DNA from: Fusibacter bizertensis
GTDB lineage: Bacteria > Bacillota > Clostridia > Peptostreptococcales > Acidaminobacteraceae
Length of the DNA: 64,000 nucleotides
Assembly: GCF_029914245.1 (NCBI RefSeq)
Contig: NZ_JARYZI010000005.1
Location: forward strand, 62,001 to 126,000
Direction: 5' to 3'
In this document: one piece after another, positions 35,789 to 46,205 of the stretch
Position numbering within the stretch: the stretch's first letter is position 1
Layout of the letters: each line of letters opens with the position of its first letter
The notes under the pieces: generated by a model
Database searches by the model: none
What the model was told of the DNA's origin: nothing
Seen by the model: only the letters and a program-made list of their open reading frames with translations
Program-made: the position numbers and the translations under genes

Positions 35789-35805
35789 CTTAATAAAACT
35801 GCATT

Positions 35806-35835
35806 AAAAAGGAGCATGAGTTCATGCTCCTTTTT
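35806..35835. terminator. Bidirectional terminator between the CDF gene and the chemoreceptor gene
   Basis: Perfect 14-bp stem AAAAAGGAGCATGA / TCATGCTCCTTTTT with a two-base centre. A-run and T-run flank it, so it serves both the plus-strand CDF gene and the minus-strand chemoreceptor gene. Confidence 0.9.
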
Positions 35836-35859
35836 ATATGTGAAAAATAGGGTAGCTAA

Positions 35860-37594
35860 TTAGTTTTTAAATTCTGAAACTAAATTACTAAGTGAATTAA
35901 CTAACTGTTTTAAAGTATCACTTGAACCATTCAGTTCATTAACTGTAGCAAGAATTTGTTCAGTTGAAGCTGAGGTCTCTTCAGTACTTGCTGCATTTTC
36001 TTCTGCGATCTGAGAGAGTTGTTCTATGACATCTACAACACTGGTTCTATTGTTTTCCATGTGTGTGCTGATGTCACTAAGAGTCTTGATTTCAGATTGC
36101 ATAGAGGCAAGAATTTCTACGATTGTGTTGTATTTTTTCTCAGTCATGAGGACGCTTTGATTTTGAGTATCAATTGCTTTTCTTACGACATCACTTTTGC
36201 TTTGAGCAGATTCAACATTGTTGATTAAGTCACTTAACATACTGTCTATTAATGTTGTTGATTGTGCAGTTTGCTCAGCAAGCTTTCTAATTTCGTCAGC
36301 GACTACTGCAAAACCTCGACCTGCTTCGTCAGCTCTAGCAGCTTCTATGGCAGCGTTGAGCGCTAAAAGGTTTGTTTGATTAGAAATTTCTGTGATTAAT
36401 TTACTTGCATCACCAATTTTGTTTGTGCTTGATTGGGTTTGATCAATAACTGTAAAAATTTCTTCAAAAAGTTTAGAGTTTCTAACTGTTTCTTTACTCA
36501 AATCACTGACAAGTTTTAGGCCATCAGATGAAAGGGTTTCTATTTCTGAACTCATCTGGAATAATGCCGTTGTATTCTCAGTATTTGTCTTAATAAAGTT
36601 TCCAAGTTCACTTACATCCATGGTAACCTTTTGTGTGTCAATTGCTTGCTTGGTTGAACTACTTGCAATTTCATTGACTGCATCAGAGACTTCACCAAGT
36701 GCTATGTTTATTTCACCAGTACTTGTTAGTAAGAAATCAGAAGTATTATCAATGTTTTGAACAGATTCACCAATAGCACTGACCATTGATTTTAACATTG
36801 TAGCAACATTGGAAGCTGAAGTGGTTAATAAGCCAAATTCATCTTTTCCACTGATGATTTTATCATCAAAGGTAACATTTAATTCTTTGTTGGAAAGTTG
36901 TGATAGAGATTCTGAAATATGTGTAATACCCTTTCTCATTAAAAATAAAATAGTTAACGATAAAAATGTGATTACACCTATAGAAATCAGTCCAATAACA
37001 ACCATTACGATAATGCTATTCATGGCTTTTGAACTCATCTCATCAGATTTTTCGGCGCCATAGGATTCTAAAATCTCAGTTGCACTGTTTAAAGCCTCTC
37101 TTGCAATATCAAAATTAGTAAAGATTGTGTTTTGATCACCAGTTGCAGTATTGGTATCAAATGCCGAAAACCATGCGGCATATGACTGATTAAATTTTAC
37201 CTCTAACTGATCCATGGTTTCACCAGTTGAAGGATGCTTAGTTAGCTTAAATAGTTCGTTGTCCTTCTTCATACTGGTAAATGCATCTGTTACTCTGGTT
37301 TTAACTTGATCAGCGTTATCTAGATAATCAGTAACTAATGTTCTGTTTTTCGTCAGTACTAAGATTTTTATCAAGAAATAGGTTCTATTGCGCTAAATCA
37401 GCTTGATAAAAATCACGATCAGCATTTAAAATAAGTGCAGTACTAAGATAAGTTTGATGATAAATTACTTCGTTGGTATCTCTACTAATAGTATAAAGCT
37501 GATAGGAAGAAACACCAATGAAACCAATCAAAACGATAAACAAGGGTAAAACCATAAGTACTAGTTTTTTTGTAATACTTAAATTTCTTATCAT
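35860..37594 (-). pseudogene. Methyl-accepting chemotaxis protein gene broken by an in-frame stop and a frameshift
   Basis: The 5' part starts at ATG 37594 behind GGAGG and encodes TM1 and the first helix of a four-helix-bundle sensor, ending at a TAG (37387-37385) after [13 protein letters not shown]. The same frame continues past the stop with [15 protein letters not shown]; then a one-base shift near 37338-37342 is needed to reach [15 protein letters not shown] and the rest. The remaining 480 codons are intact: second membrane helix near 37000, HAMP-like region, signalling tip [23 protein letters not shown] and [17 protein letters not shown]. Either this is a recent pseudogene or local sequence errors split a working gene. 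Confidence 0.75.
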
Positions 37595-37836
37595 ACTTGC
37601 CTCCATAATTGTTATTATGAAAATTAGATACCCCTTATCGTTTTGAATCAACCAAATATTCATAGATCAATGATTCAAAGGGCAGATGATCTTATAATAC
37701 AACTGCATCTCTATAATGAATACATAAAAAATATGATAAAATGATAAAAATAGTACTTAAAAATACCTAGATTGAGTTATAATTAAAATTGCTGATATTT
37801 ATATGCTTACTTATTTAAGAATAGTTAAGGTGAAAA

Positions 37837-39480
37837 ATGAAAAGAAAAAAGTCATATATTTTTAGTATAGTTATATCACTTGTGGCATTGCTAGGATTGA
37901 TTATTTTTCTATCAATGAATGTAAATGATGCTGAACTAAAACTAGCGGACTCTGAGGTATATGATCTCAATGATGGATGGCAAATTACACTTGATGGAAA
38001 AAATTATGAAGATGAGGTGCTGCCATTCAAAGATAAGATACCTACTATGACAACTACATACGCTTGGAGAATCTTACCAAAAGATATGCCAGAGCAAACA
38101 ACGCTTAGATTTAGAGCATCTATGCAAAAGATAAAAGTTTTTTTGAATGACACGCTAATATTTGAAAATCAACTTGCTTCATCACAAATTCCTAAACTTC
38201 CAGAAGCGAGTGCTTGGTTTTTTGTTTCTCTTCCAAATGGATCAAGTGGAAAAAAAATATCTTTAGAAATTCAGTCCCCAGTGAGTTCCTTTTCTGGTCT
38301 TATCAATACAGTCTACTATGGGAAGAGTGACGCACTTCTATATAAGACGTTTACAGAGAATATGGTGAGTATCTTGGTAGGGATCGTTTTATTTATAGTT
38401 GGGTGTATTAGTTTAATTGTATCATTGTTTGTAAAAAAACTTCCTGATAGAAGGGTATTCTATCTTGGTTTATTTGCAATTTTTGTTTCATTATGGCTAT
38501 TATCAGAAGCAAAAGTAATGCAGTTTTTTACTGGTAATCGGTTGATTGTTGGTGGAACAAGTTATATGGTATTGTCACTTATACCTATACCTTTACTGCT
38601 TTACTTAAGGGATACAACTCTAAAAAAATATTACAAATTTTTCTATTTACCAATAGCAATATTTGGAAGTAGCTTTATTATTAATTTGAGCTTGCAGCTA
38701 TTAGATGTTTTTCATTTTATTGAGTTAATTAGTATTACAAATGCACTCATGTTTTTATGTTTAATGGTACTTATAATAGTACTATTTTATGAGTCCATAG
38801 TATTTAAAAATAACGCGGCTAAGACTTTTCTATTGTCACTGATTGTAATGGGAGTTGTACTTGGATTTGAGTTGTATGATTACTATACAGAAAACTACCT
38901 TTCAATTTCATCATATACCAAGTTTGGAATTCTCATATTCTTTGGATTGCTAATTGGTGACTCTTTTCGATACATCAATTCGATGATCTTAAAACAAAGT
39001 GAGACGAATTTATATGAAAAGTTAGCTTATATTGATATACTCACGGGTGCAAATAATAGAACTGCTTTTGAACGCGATATTCACAGTGCTGTCAGAGATT
39101 ATTCAAACCATCATATCCAACTCATTTTATTTGATATTGATAATTTAAAGCAAATTAATGATAACTATGGACATAAAGCAGGTGATTTGGCTATCATGAG
39201 CACATATGAATGTATCCAATCTGTTTTTGAAAATTGCTATCGTATAGGTGGTGATGAGTTCGCATGCTTAACTGCAGTTCAAAAAGCCGACAATTTCGAA
39301 AAAATGGTGGTTGATTTACGTACTATGATGCATATGAAATCAAATGATTTGTCTTATGATTATGAGTTGTCAGTTGGTACGGCTGTGTTTGAACCAGGAA
39401 TTAATACATTTGATGAGGTGTTTGAAGTTGCAGATCGTCGATTGTATCAAGACAAAAAAAACAAGCCAGTACTCAAATAA
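37837..39480 (+). CDS. Membrane diguanylate cyclase with 7TMR-DISM-like sensor
   Basis: The 547-residue protein makes cyclic di-GMP. It has a first membrane helix (about 8-27), an extracytoplasmic beta-rich region (about 35-165) like the galactose-binding-like DISMED2 domain, a block of about seven membrane helices (about 178-380) and a GGDEF domain (about 390-547). The active-site loop is canonical GGDEF at 471-475, with FDIDNLKQINDNYGH upstream. The residues before it (FENCYRI) do not form an RxxD inhibitory site. The end of the gene forms half of a bidirectional terminator. Confidence 0.9.
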   Translation: MKRKKSYIFSIVISLVALLGLIIFLSMNVNDAELKLADSEVYDLNDGWQITLDGKNYEDEVLPFKDKIPTMTTTYAWRILPKDMPEQTTLRFRASMQKIKVFLNDTLIFENQLASSQIPKLPEASAWFFVSLPNGSSGKKISLEIQSPVSSFSGLINTVYYGKSDALLYKTFTENMVSILVGIVLFIVGCISLIVSLFVKKLPDRRVFYLGLFAIFVSLWLLSEAKVMQFFTGNRLIVGGTSYMVLSLIPIPLLLYLRDTTLKKYYKFFYLPIAIFGSSFIINLSLQLLDVFHFIELISITNALMFLCLMVLIIVLFYESIVFKNNAAKTFLLSLIVMGVVLGFELYDYYTENYLSISSYTKFGILIFFGLLIGDSFRYINSMILKQSETNLYEKLAYIDILTGANNRTAFERDIHSAVRDYSNHHIQLILFDIDNLKQINDNYGHKAGDLAIMSTYECIQSVFENCYRIGGDEFACLTAVQKADNFEKMVVDLRTMMHMKSNDLSYDYELSVGTAVFEPGINTFDEVFEVADRRLYQDKKNKPVLK

Positions 39481-39497
39481 TGAGTACTGGCTTTAAT
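39463..39497. terminator. Bidirectional terminator overlapping the diguanylate cyclase stop codon
   Basis: Perfect 13-bp stem AAGCCAGTACTCA (39463-39475) with its complement (39481-39493), loop AATAA containing the TAA stop. It separates two convergent genes. Confidence 0.85.
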
Positions 39498-39518
39498 TCT
39501 AATTTGATAAAAAAAAGT

Positions 39519-40721
39519 CTAACTTGTTTGTAGAATTTTGGTGTTTTTAATAAAGACAAATGCAATTAAATATGCGAGTGAGGTAAACCAAAATGAGATT
39601 GAAAATCCAATTAAATCAACAAAAGCACCTAAGAACAATGGACCAAAGATTGCAGCAAGCGAAGAACTGAAGTAGTAAAGTCCTGTAAAAGTGCCGATTT
39701 TTTCTTCACTTGTTCTTTCGACGATCATCGGATAAGAATTAATATTAATTAGGGCCCAGAAAAAACCTCCAACTGCCATAAGAAACATCATAAGGAGTTG
39801 GTTGAAAGGGATCACTGTTCCAATAAATGATAATAATATGAATATAGTTGCATCACCAATAAGTCCGATTAAAATAGCTTTTCTTTTACCTATTTTAGTA
39901 CCTATAAAACCAGCAGGTATGGCAAATGCCAAAAAGGAGAGTGCAAAAAAACCAAGAATCAAAGATGCATCTGAAACTTCTAGTCCTAGGAGTTGAACAC
40001 AATAATTACTAAATGTAGCTTCGATTCCTTGATAACCAAAAAACCAAAAGAAGATTGCAAAAAGAATAAAAAGTGTTGATTTGTCATGATCGTGTATGAT
40101 TTCTTTTACAGATTTAATGATGCCAATTCGTTCTTCGGCAGCTTTTTCTCCAATGTTAGGTTCTTTGATATATTTGAGAAGCATCCCTAGTGCAAAGAAC
40201 ATCATAAGCGCAGTGAAGACAAAAGGGTAATTTTTATTAGCTTTATATAGGAATGAACCACCAATTAAGACAAAAACTGAAGCAAGCCCACCCATAAAAT
40301 TGATGATCCCATTTGCTTTACTACGCAGCGGAGCTGGCGTGATATCAGGCATGAGTGCAACTGTAGGTGCTCTGAAAATTGCCATTGAGAAGTTTAAAAC
40401 GGTAATAATAATCATGAAAGTAAGAAAGCTCGTATAATTCGGTAGAAATACAAAAGCAATAGCTGATATTGGGATCCCAATCATTAAAAATGGCATTCTT
40501 CGCCCAAAACGTGTATTGGTTCGATCACTTAAAGAGGCAATAAATGGAATTAAACTTACCGCTAATAAATTGTCGAGTGTCATAATGGCGTTAATTTGAA
40601 ATTGACTATCTAAGAAATCTCTGAGGAAAATTGGTACATAGACATTATAAAGCGGCCAAACCAAACTTACAGCGAAAAAACCAAGACCTAGTAAAAACGT
40701 TTTTTTGACATCCAGTTTCAT
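39519..40721 (-). CDS. MFS transporter, SLC45-like
   Basis: The 400-residue protein has about twelve membrane helices. The N-terminal half contains LSDRTNTRFGRRMPFL, the loop 2-3 motif of sugar-type MFS carriers of the SLC45 group, after a hydrophobic WPLYNVYVPIFLRDFL start. IGTKIGKRKA is the matching loop in the second half. Substrate is unknown; sugars are carried by characterised relatives. It has a GGAGAAAG site before the ATG and stands alone, divergent from the two-component genes. Confidence 0.82.
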   Translation of the reverse strand: MKLDVKKTFLLGLGFFAVSLVWPLYNVYVPIFLRDFLDSQFQINAIMTLDNLLAVSLIPFIASLSDRTNTRFGRRMPFLMIGIPISAIAFVFLPNYTSFLTFMIIITVLNFSMAIFRAPTVALMPDITPAPLRSKANGIINFMGGLASVFVLIGGSFLYKANKNYPFVFTALMMFFALGMLLKYIKEPNIGEKAAEERIGIIKSVKEIIHDHDKSTLFILFAIFFWFFGYQGIEATFSNYCVQLLGLEVSDASLILGFFALSFLAFAIPAGFIGTKIGKRKAILIGLIGDATIFILLSFIGTVIPFNQLLMMFLMAVGGFFWALININSYPMIVERTSEEKIGTFTGLYYFSSSLAAIFGPLFLGAFVDLIGFSISFWFTSLAYLIAFVFIKNTKILQTS

Positions 40722-40824
40722 AACTTTCTCCTTATTCTATTATTTATTTTGTATTGATTTTACTTCATAGTTAACCATTAAAGAACTTAGAAATTTGATA
40801 AATATGTTATGATTATATTAATCC

Positions 40825-40856
40825 AGATAATCATATATCAAGATAATTATATCTTA
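40825..40856 (+). repeat. 16-bp tandem direct repeat in a divergent promoter region
   Basis: AGATAATCATATATCA (40825-40840) is followed directly by AGATAATTATATCTTA (40841-40856), matching at 12 of 16 positions. It lies between the MFS gene and the response regulator gene and may be an operator for the latter. A TATAAT lies at about 40926. Confidence 0.4.
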
Positions 40857-40961
40857 AAATAGGATAACTTGCATCTTTAAGAATTTCGTAAGATTTATAG
40901 TGGTATTTTCTTAAGGTGTAACATGTATAATGATGACAATGACTCTGAAAGGAAGTAGACA

Positions 40962-41663
40962 ATGGATCAAGCAAAAATTTTAGTTGTAGATGATGATGTA
41001 GAGATTGCAAGAGCAATTGCAAAGCTTCTGAAGAAAGAAGAATATGATGTTCTCATAGCACATAATGGACTTGAGGCACTTGATATTATATCAACTGAAG
41101 CGATTCATCTGATCGTACTTGATGTGATGATGCCAAAACTTGATGGATTGTCAACAACAATGAAAGTACGTGAGAAGAAAAATATTCCAATTATAATATT
41201 ATCTGCTAAGAGTGAAGATACAGATAAAGTACTTGGTCTATCTATGGGTGCTGATGATTATGTGACCAAACCATTTAGTCCACCTGAACTGATCGCAAGG
41301 GTGAAAAGCCAGCTTAGACGTTATTTTCAATTGGGAGATGCGAGTAATTTTATGCCAGAACAGTTGATAGAAATTGGTGGACTAAGATTAGACTTAGAAG
41401 GAATGCAACTCTATGTTGATGGCGACCCTGTTAGATTGACGGCTAAAGAGTTGAAAATTATGGAATTTTTAATGTCACACGCAGGTGTTGTTTTCTCAGC
41501 AGACAAAATTTATGAACGAGTGTGGAATGAAACGCCATATGCAGCTGAAAATACAGTTATGGTCCATATAAGAAGAATTAGAGAGAAAATAGAAATTAAT
41601 CCTAAAGAGCCAAAATACTTAAAGGTGGTGTGGGGAATTGGATACAAAATTGAAAAGTTTTAA
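40962..41663 (+). CDS. OmpR/PhoB-family response regulator
   Basis: The 233-residue protein has a receiver (about 5-118) with DDD near residues 9-11, phospho-acceptor Asp54 in VLDVMMP, and Lys in VTKPFSP. The C-terminal winged helix (about 135-231) includes RLTAKELKIMEFLM and NTVMVHIRRIREKIE. It is followed by, and overlaps by 26 bp, the gene for its histidine kinase. The ribosome binding site is AAGGAAG. Target genes are unknown. Confidence 0.93.
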   Translation: MDQAKILVVDDDVEIARAIAKLLKKEEYDVLIAHNGLEALDIISTEAIHLIVLDVMMPKLDGLSTTMKVREKKNIPIIILSAKSEDTDKVLGLSMGADDYVTKPFSPPELIARVKSQLRRYFQLGDASNFMPEQLIEIGGLRLDLEGMQLYVDGDPVRLTAKELKIMEFLMSHAGVVFSADKIYERVWNETPYAAENTVMVHIRRIREKIEINPKEPKYLKVVWGIGYKIEKF

Positions 41664-43449
41664 ATATGCGATGTTTTTTAAAGTGATAGCGTTTCTTTTG
41701 ATAGCAGCTTCACTTACAACAGCCGTTGTTGAAATTCAGTATTTAGCATTTTCTGATATTGCAATGGAATCTATATTAGTTCCATCATATAGAGATAGTA
41801 CACAGTTCTTACAAAGAGATGCGTCTTCAGCAATTTATAGTTTATCAAGTGCAATTAACGGTGATGTCGTTTCTAATCTTGGCGATCACTATTATTATTA
41901 CTATGAAGATCAAATGGGAAGTCATACAAATCTGGCTTCAGGTGATGACTCATTTTTTAAGGAATATACAGGGAAAATGTTCATCTTAAATAATGGGTAT
42001 TGGGAATATAATGGCGATTTAAACAGAACTTACCTCAATGGTTTTGTGAAGTCAGATGTGAACGCTTATCTCGTTTTCTCAACTGATTATATGATTGATG
42101 CACAAAAAGAATGGCAGTCAGATAGAGAAAGTGCACTTCCAGTTGTATATTCTATGATTGGTGCAATACTTGGAAGTATACTTTTGTTGATTTATCTCAC
42201 AATTACAGTGGGGAAGTCGTACAAAGACGACGTAATTCACTTGAATTTTTTTGATCTTATCCCTTCGGATGTATTTTTAGTCATCTATGCTGCATTAACT
42301 GGCATATGTTTTATGATGCTTGATAATACGTTGGGATATCGCACGTATTATATCAGTGAAATGATGACCTTTCTAGTGATTTCTGGGATGTTATTCTTTA
42401 TCTTTATGGTTTTATCAGGGGTATTTTACCTTTCGATAGTCAGAAGAATTAAGGCGAAACAACTTATAAAAAATTCTTTAATTTATAAAGTGATTTTTGG
42501 TATAGGCGATTACTTTAGGAGTATATTCGATGGTAGAAAGTTTTCAAGTAATAAATTAACCAAACAACTATTCTATAGACAAGCATCCTTTATTGGGATT
42601 AGTTTTGTGTTAGTATTTATGACCTTTGTGTTGCTGTTTCTTCCTCCACTTATGTTATTGCCACCACTTTTAGAAATTCTACTTATCTTTTGGTTTGTAA
42701 AAGGAAATCGAGAGACTTTTGAAGCAATTGATAGAGGCTTCAATGATAGTCTTGAAGAGCAGATGAAAGCTGAACGGATGAAAATACAGCTTGTTACGAA
42801 TGTATCACATGATTTGAAGACACCTCTGACCTCAATCATCAGTTATGCAGATCTGCTATCAAAAGAAGAAGACTTAAGTGAGGTTTCTAGAGATTATGTG
42901 AACATCTTGATCGATAAATCCAATAGACTAAAAAATATTGTTGCAGATTTATTTGATTTAGCAAAAAGCTCATCAGGTGATATAGCGCTGCAATTAGAAC
43001 CGATTGATTTGAAAAAATTAATTGAACAAACACTGGCAGATATGGATGATGAAATCGCTAAAACTGAAATACAGTTTAAAATTAAGCTTCCTGAAGTGCC
43101 TGTTATGGTAAATGCCGATGGACAAAAGTTATATCGAGTTTTCCAAAATTTAATTGATAATGCTTTAAAATACGCCCTTCATGGAACTCGAGTATTTATA
43201 GAACTTGAAACCATTAATCATAAGGCTTATGTTTCGATTAAAAATACGGCTTCTTATGAAATGGAATTTACTGCTGATGAGATCTTACAGCGTTTTTCTA
43301 GAGCGGATGCATCTAGGACTACAGAAGGTAGTGGATTGGGTTTATCCATTGCAGAAAGTTTTACTCAGGTAAGCGGTGGACAGTTCTTTTTAAGCATTGA
43401 TGGTGATCTTTTTAAAGTAACTTTACAATTTAACGAAATTTTAATATGA
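41638..43449 (+). CDS. Sensor histidine kinase with multi-helix membrane domain
   Basis: The 603-residue kinase starts at TTG 41638 behind GGTGGTGTGGGG, within the end of the response regulator gene. It has a membrane helix at about 12-34, an extracytoplasmic region to about 165, then a group of helices (about 173-195, 205-225, 240-270, 310-352) before the kinase core. His391 lies in NVSHDLKTPLTSI; the ATPase has DNALKYA, and GSGLGLSIAESF. I do not see the usual DxGxG: the D-box region reads ADEILQRFSRAD after a shortened loop, as in VanS/GraS-like kinases. Ligand unknown. Confidence 0.88.
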   Translation: MDTKLKSFKYAMFFKVIAFLLIAASLTTAVVEIQYLAFSDIAMESILVPSYRDSTQFLQRDASSAIYSLSSAINGDVVSNLGDHYYYYYEDQMGSHTNLASGDDSFFKEYTGKMFILNNGYWEYNGDLNRTYLNGFVKSDVNAYLVFSTDYMIDAQKEWQSDRESALPVVYSMIGAILGSILLLIYLTITVGKSYKDDVIHLNFFDLIPSDVFLVIYAALTGICFMMLDNTLGYRTYYISEMMTFLVISGMLFFIFMVLSGVFYLSIVRRIKAKQLIKNSLIYKVIFGIGDYFRSIFDGRKFSSNKLTKQLFYRQASFIGISFVLVFMTFVLLFLPPLMLLPPLLEILLIFWFVKGNRETFEAIDRGFNDSLEEQMKAERMKIQLVTNVSHDLKTPLTSIISYADLLSKEEDLSEVSRDYVNILIDKSNRLKNIVADLFDLAKSSSGDIALQLEPIDLKKLIEQTLADMDDEIAKTEIQFKIKLPEVPVMVNADGQKLYRVFQNLIDNALKYALHGTRVFIELETINHKAYVSIKNTASYEMEFTADEILQRFSRADASRTTEGSGLGLSIAESFTQVSGGQFFLSIDGDLFKVTLQFNEILI

Positions 43450-43498
43450 TAATCCAAGAAATAGGGTAGAATATAGATATATTCTTGGAGGTGACCAA

Positions 43499-44296
43499 AT
43501 GATCAAAAGACCTAAAATTTGTATTCCAATCGTTGCAACTAATTATGATGATTTTATAGAAGAAATCAACTTGATCATTGGTATGAAACCGGATCTTATT
43601 GAGTGGCGAGTAGATCAGTTTTTATCTTTACTTGAGGTTTCAAATTTAACTGTAGAAGATATAAAGTTAGAACTTGTTAAGCCACTTATGTATGTATCTA
43701 GTATTTTAGAGCATGAAAAAATTGAATTAATCTTAACATTAAGAGGTAAACACGAAGGTGGCAGTGCAGAACTTGATGATACTGTACGTATGATGCTGAT
43801 CTTTTGGGCGATGACGCAGTGTAAAATACAATACATTGACTTAGAACTAGAATTATATGATCATGGTGATGCAACTGAAAAAGATGAAGTGCTATCCCTT
43901 CTTTTTAAGCAAATTGTCAATGAAGCGAGAACACAAAATATCAAGTTGATCTTGTCTAATCACGATTTTACAAAAACACCTTCTTTTCAGGATATGGTTG
44001 CTATCATTAAACGAGCGCAAAGTTTAAGAGCAGATTTAGTTAAATTGGCATATATGCCATCAACTAGCGAGGATGTATTATCTTTATTAGCTGCTAGTCA
44101 GTATGGTGCTACTGTTTTAAACCAGAGAATGATTGCATTATCTATGGGTGAGATTGGTCGTATTTCTAGAATTATTGGTGGAGAGTTTGGATCTGAAATT
44201 ACCTTTGCTAGAGGGACTTACCCATCAGCACCTGGACAAATGTCTATTGAATCCATGCTTCATAGTTGGGATTCTGTCTTGATGGATGAAATATAA
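43499..44296 (+). CDS. aroD: 3-dehydroquinate dehydratase, type I
   Basis: AroD converts 3-dehydroquinate to 3-dehydroshikimate in the shikimate pathway. The 265-residue protein has the type I features: KICIPIVATNYDD, the substrate-site Glu/Arg in LIEWRVDQF, the catalytic His155 in LSNHDFTKTPS and the Schiff-base Lys182 in DLVKLAYMP. GSEITFARG and SAPGQMSI close the C-terminus. It stands alone behind GGAGGTGA and is followed by a terminator. Confidence 0.95.
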   Translation: MIKRPKICIPIVATNYDDFIEEINLIIGMKPDLIEWRVDQFLSLLEVSNLTVEDIKLELVKPLMYVSSILEHEKIELILTLRGKHEGGSAELDDTVRMMLIFWAMTQCKIQYIDLELELYDHGDATEKDEVLSLLFKQIVNEARTQNIKLILSNHDFTKTPSFQDMVAIIKRAQSLRADLVKLAYMPSTSEDVLSLLAASQYGATVLNQRMIALSMGEIGRISRIIGGEFGSEITFARGTYPSAPGQMSIESMLHSWDSVLMDEI

Positions 44297-44319
44297 TTCG
44301 ATTTTCCTTACAATTAAAC

Positions 44320-44368
44320 AAAGCTACAATAATACTGCTTTCTAGCACTGTTATTGTAGCTTTTTTAC
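44320..44368 (+). terminator. Intrinsic terminator between aroD and the ABC exporter genes
   Basis: Stem AAAGCTACAATAA with TTATTGTAGCTTT, loop of 18, followed by TTTTTA. The A-run on the other side makes it usable by the convergent ABC genes. Confidence 0.85.
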
Positions 44369-44390
44369 GGATTGAAATTGATAGAGTTGT

Positions 44391-46205
44391 TTAGTTTTGA
44401 GATGAGAATTGACTATAATACATTTCAGCATAAAGTCCTTTTAACGAAAGTAAATCAGTGTGTTTTCCATGTTCTACGATTAGACCATTGTTAACTACTA
44501 ATATAGTATCTGCATTTTGAATAGTAGAAAGTCGATGTGCGATAACAAAACTTGTTTTACCTTTCATTAGATCATACATAGCTTCTTGAATTTGTAATTC
44601 TGTACGTGTGTCAACGTTTGATGTTGCTTCATCAAGTATTAACATCTTTGCATCAAGTAACATTGCTCTTGCTATTGTGAGTAACTGCTTTTGACCCTGT
44701 GATATATTGATTCCCTCTTCGTTCAGTAGGGTTTCATAACCATTAGGCAAGTGGGTTATATAATTGTGAATCTTAGCGGCTTTAGCAACCTTGATGACAT
44801 CTTCTAGTGTGGTGTTAGGTTTTCCGTAAGCTATATTTTCGTATATTGTGCCTTGAAACAACCAAGTATCTTGTAAAACCATTGCAAATGACTGTCTTAA
44901 ACTCTTTCTAGTAACTGATTTAATGTCATGTCCATCAATGGATATTTTTCCGCTTTGAGGATCGTAAAAACGCATTAAAAGATTAATAATTGTTGTTTTT
45001 CCAGCACCAGTAGGTCCTACAATTGCTATTAAGTCACCACTTTTGGCTTGAAGGTTAAGATTGTCAATAATAATTTTTTCATCATTGTACCCAAACGTTA
45101 AATTTTCTATAGTGATGTTACCTTTGAGCTCTACTTCAGACATATTAATAGCATCAATTGCATCTTCTTTTTCGGGTATTTCATCGATAACTTTAAAAAC
45201 GCGCTCAGCAGCAGCAAGTGACGATTGTAATTCACTGATGATGTTAGCAAGTTCGTTAATTGGTCCTGAAAATTTTCTAGAATAGAGCACAAATGAAGAG
45301 ACATTTCCTATGGTCAATTGACCAAGCAGGTATAAAATAGCCCCAAAAACACTGACTAAACTGAGTGAAAGGTTATTAATAAAGTTAATGGTTGGACCAA
45401 CAGTACTGCTGTAGTATTCTGCATTGTAAAAAGCTTCCACTGCTTCATCGTTTTTTATATCAAAACGTTCAATCATTACATCTTCTTGATGATATGCTTT
45501 GATAACTTTTTGACCAGAAATAACTTCTTCTACAAAACCATTTAGTTCACCTAGCTTGCCTGACCTTTTTCGAAACAGAGGTTTAGTCTTTTGAGTCATA
45601 AATCGTGTGAAAGCGATGGAGGCTGGAATTGTCAAAAGGAAAACCAAAACAAGTTGAGGTGAAATGATGATCATCATAGTAAGTGAACCAACAACTGTAA
45701 TTAAACTTGTAAAAATTTGAATCACATCATTGGAGAGTGAAGTGTTAATTGTGTCAATGTCATAAGTAACTCGGCTTATGATATCTCCTGTTTGATGTTG
45801 ATCGAAATATCCTACAGGTAAATCAGCAAGTCGATCGAAAACATCTTTTCTCATCTTATAGACAACCTTTTGGCTAAGTTGAATCATTAAGATCGCTAAT
45901 AAGTAAGACAACAGAGCTGAAAAGCCATATAAGATTAACATGGTTATAATATAACCAAAAACTTTTGGAAAATTTACTTGGCCCAGTGAAGTCCCAAAGG
46001 CATCAATGGCAGATCCCGCTAAAGAAGGTCCTATTAAGGACAAAATATTACTTGTAAAAGTGAGAATTAAAGCAAGCAAAATATATAATTTATATGCATA
46101 GAGGTATTTTGTTAATCTAAACAGTATTTTTCTTCTGTTTTTGGGTGTATATTCTGTTGATTTATTTGGAGTAGGTGATCTGTCAGCTCTAGTCAAGTGA
46201 TGCAC
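44391..46205 (-). CDS. ABC exporter half-transporter, catalytic subunit (TM288-like)
   Basis: The 604-residue protein has an ABC exporter membrane domain (about 30-340, six helices) and a nucleotide-binding domain with Walker A GPTGAGKTT, Walker B LILDEATS (catalytic Glu present) and the altered signature ISQGQ. Together with the partner gene upstream on the same strand it forms a heterodimeric exporter like TM287/TM288 or BmrCD, where this half carries the good Walker B and the LSQGQ-type signature. The genes overlap by 17 bp. Lipids, drugs or peptides are possible substrates. Confidence 0.9.
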   Translation of the reverse strand: MHHLTRADRSPTPNKSTEYTPKNRRKILFRLTKYLYAYKLYILLALILTFTSNILSLIGPSLAGSAIDAFGTSLGQVNFPKVFGYIITMLILYGFSALLSYLLAILMIQLSQKVVYKMRKDVFDRLADLPVGYFDQHQTGDIISRVTYDIDTINTSLSNDVIQIFTSLITVVGSLTMMIIISPQLVLVFLLTIPASIAFTRFMTQKTKPLFRKRSGKLGELNGFVEEVISGQKVIKAYHQEDVMIERFDIKNDEAVEAFYNAEYYSSTVGPTINFINNLSLSLVSVFGAILYLLGQLTIGNVSSFVLYSRKFSGPINELANIISELQSSLAAAERVFKVIDEIPEKEDAIDAINMSEVELKGNITIENLTFGYNDEKIIIDNLNLQAKSGDLIAIVGPTGAGKTTIINLLMRFYDPQSGKISIDGHDIKSVTRKSLRQSFAMVLQDTWLFQGTIYENIAYGKPNTTLEDVIKVAKAAKIHNYITHLPNGYETLLNEEGINISQGQKQLLTIARAMLLDAKMLILDEATSNVDTRTELQIQEAMYDLMKGKTSFVIAHRLSTIQNADTILVVNNGLIVEHGKHTDLLSLKGLYAEMYYSQFSSQN

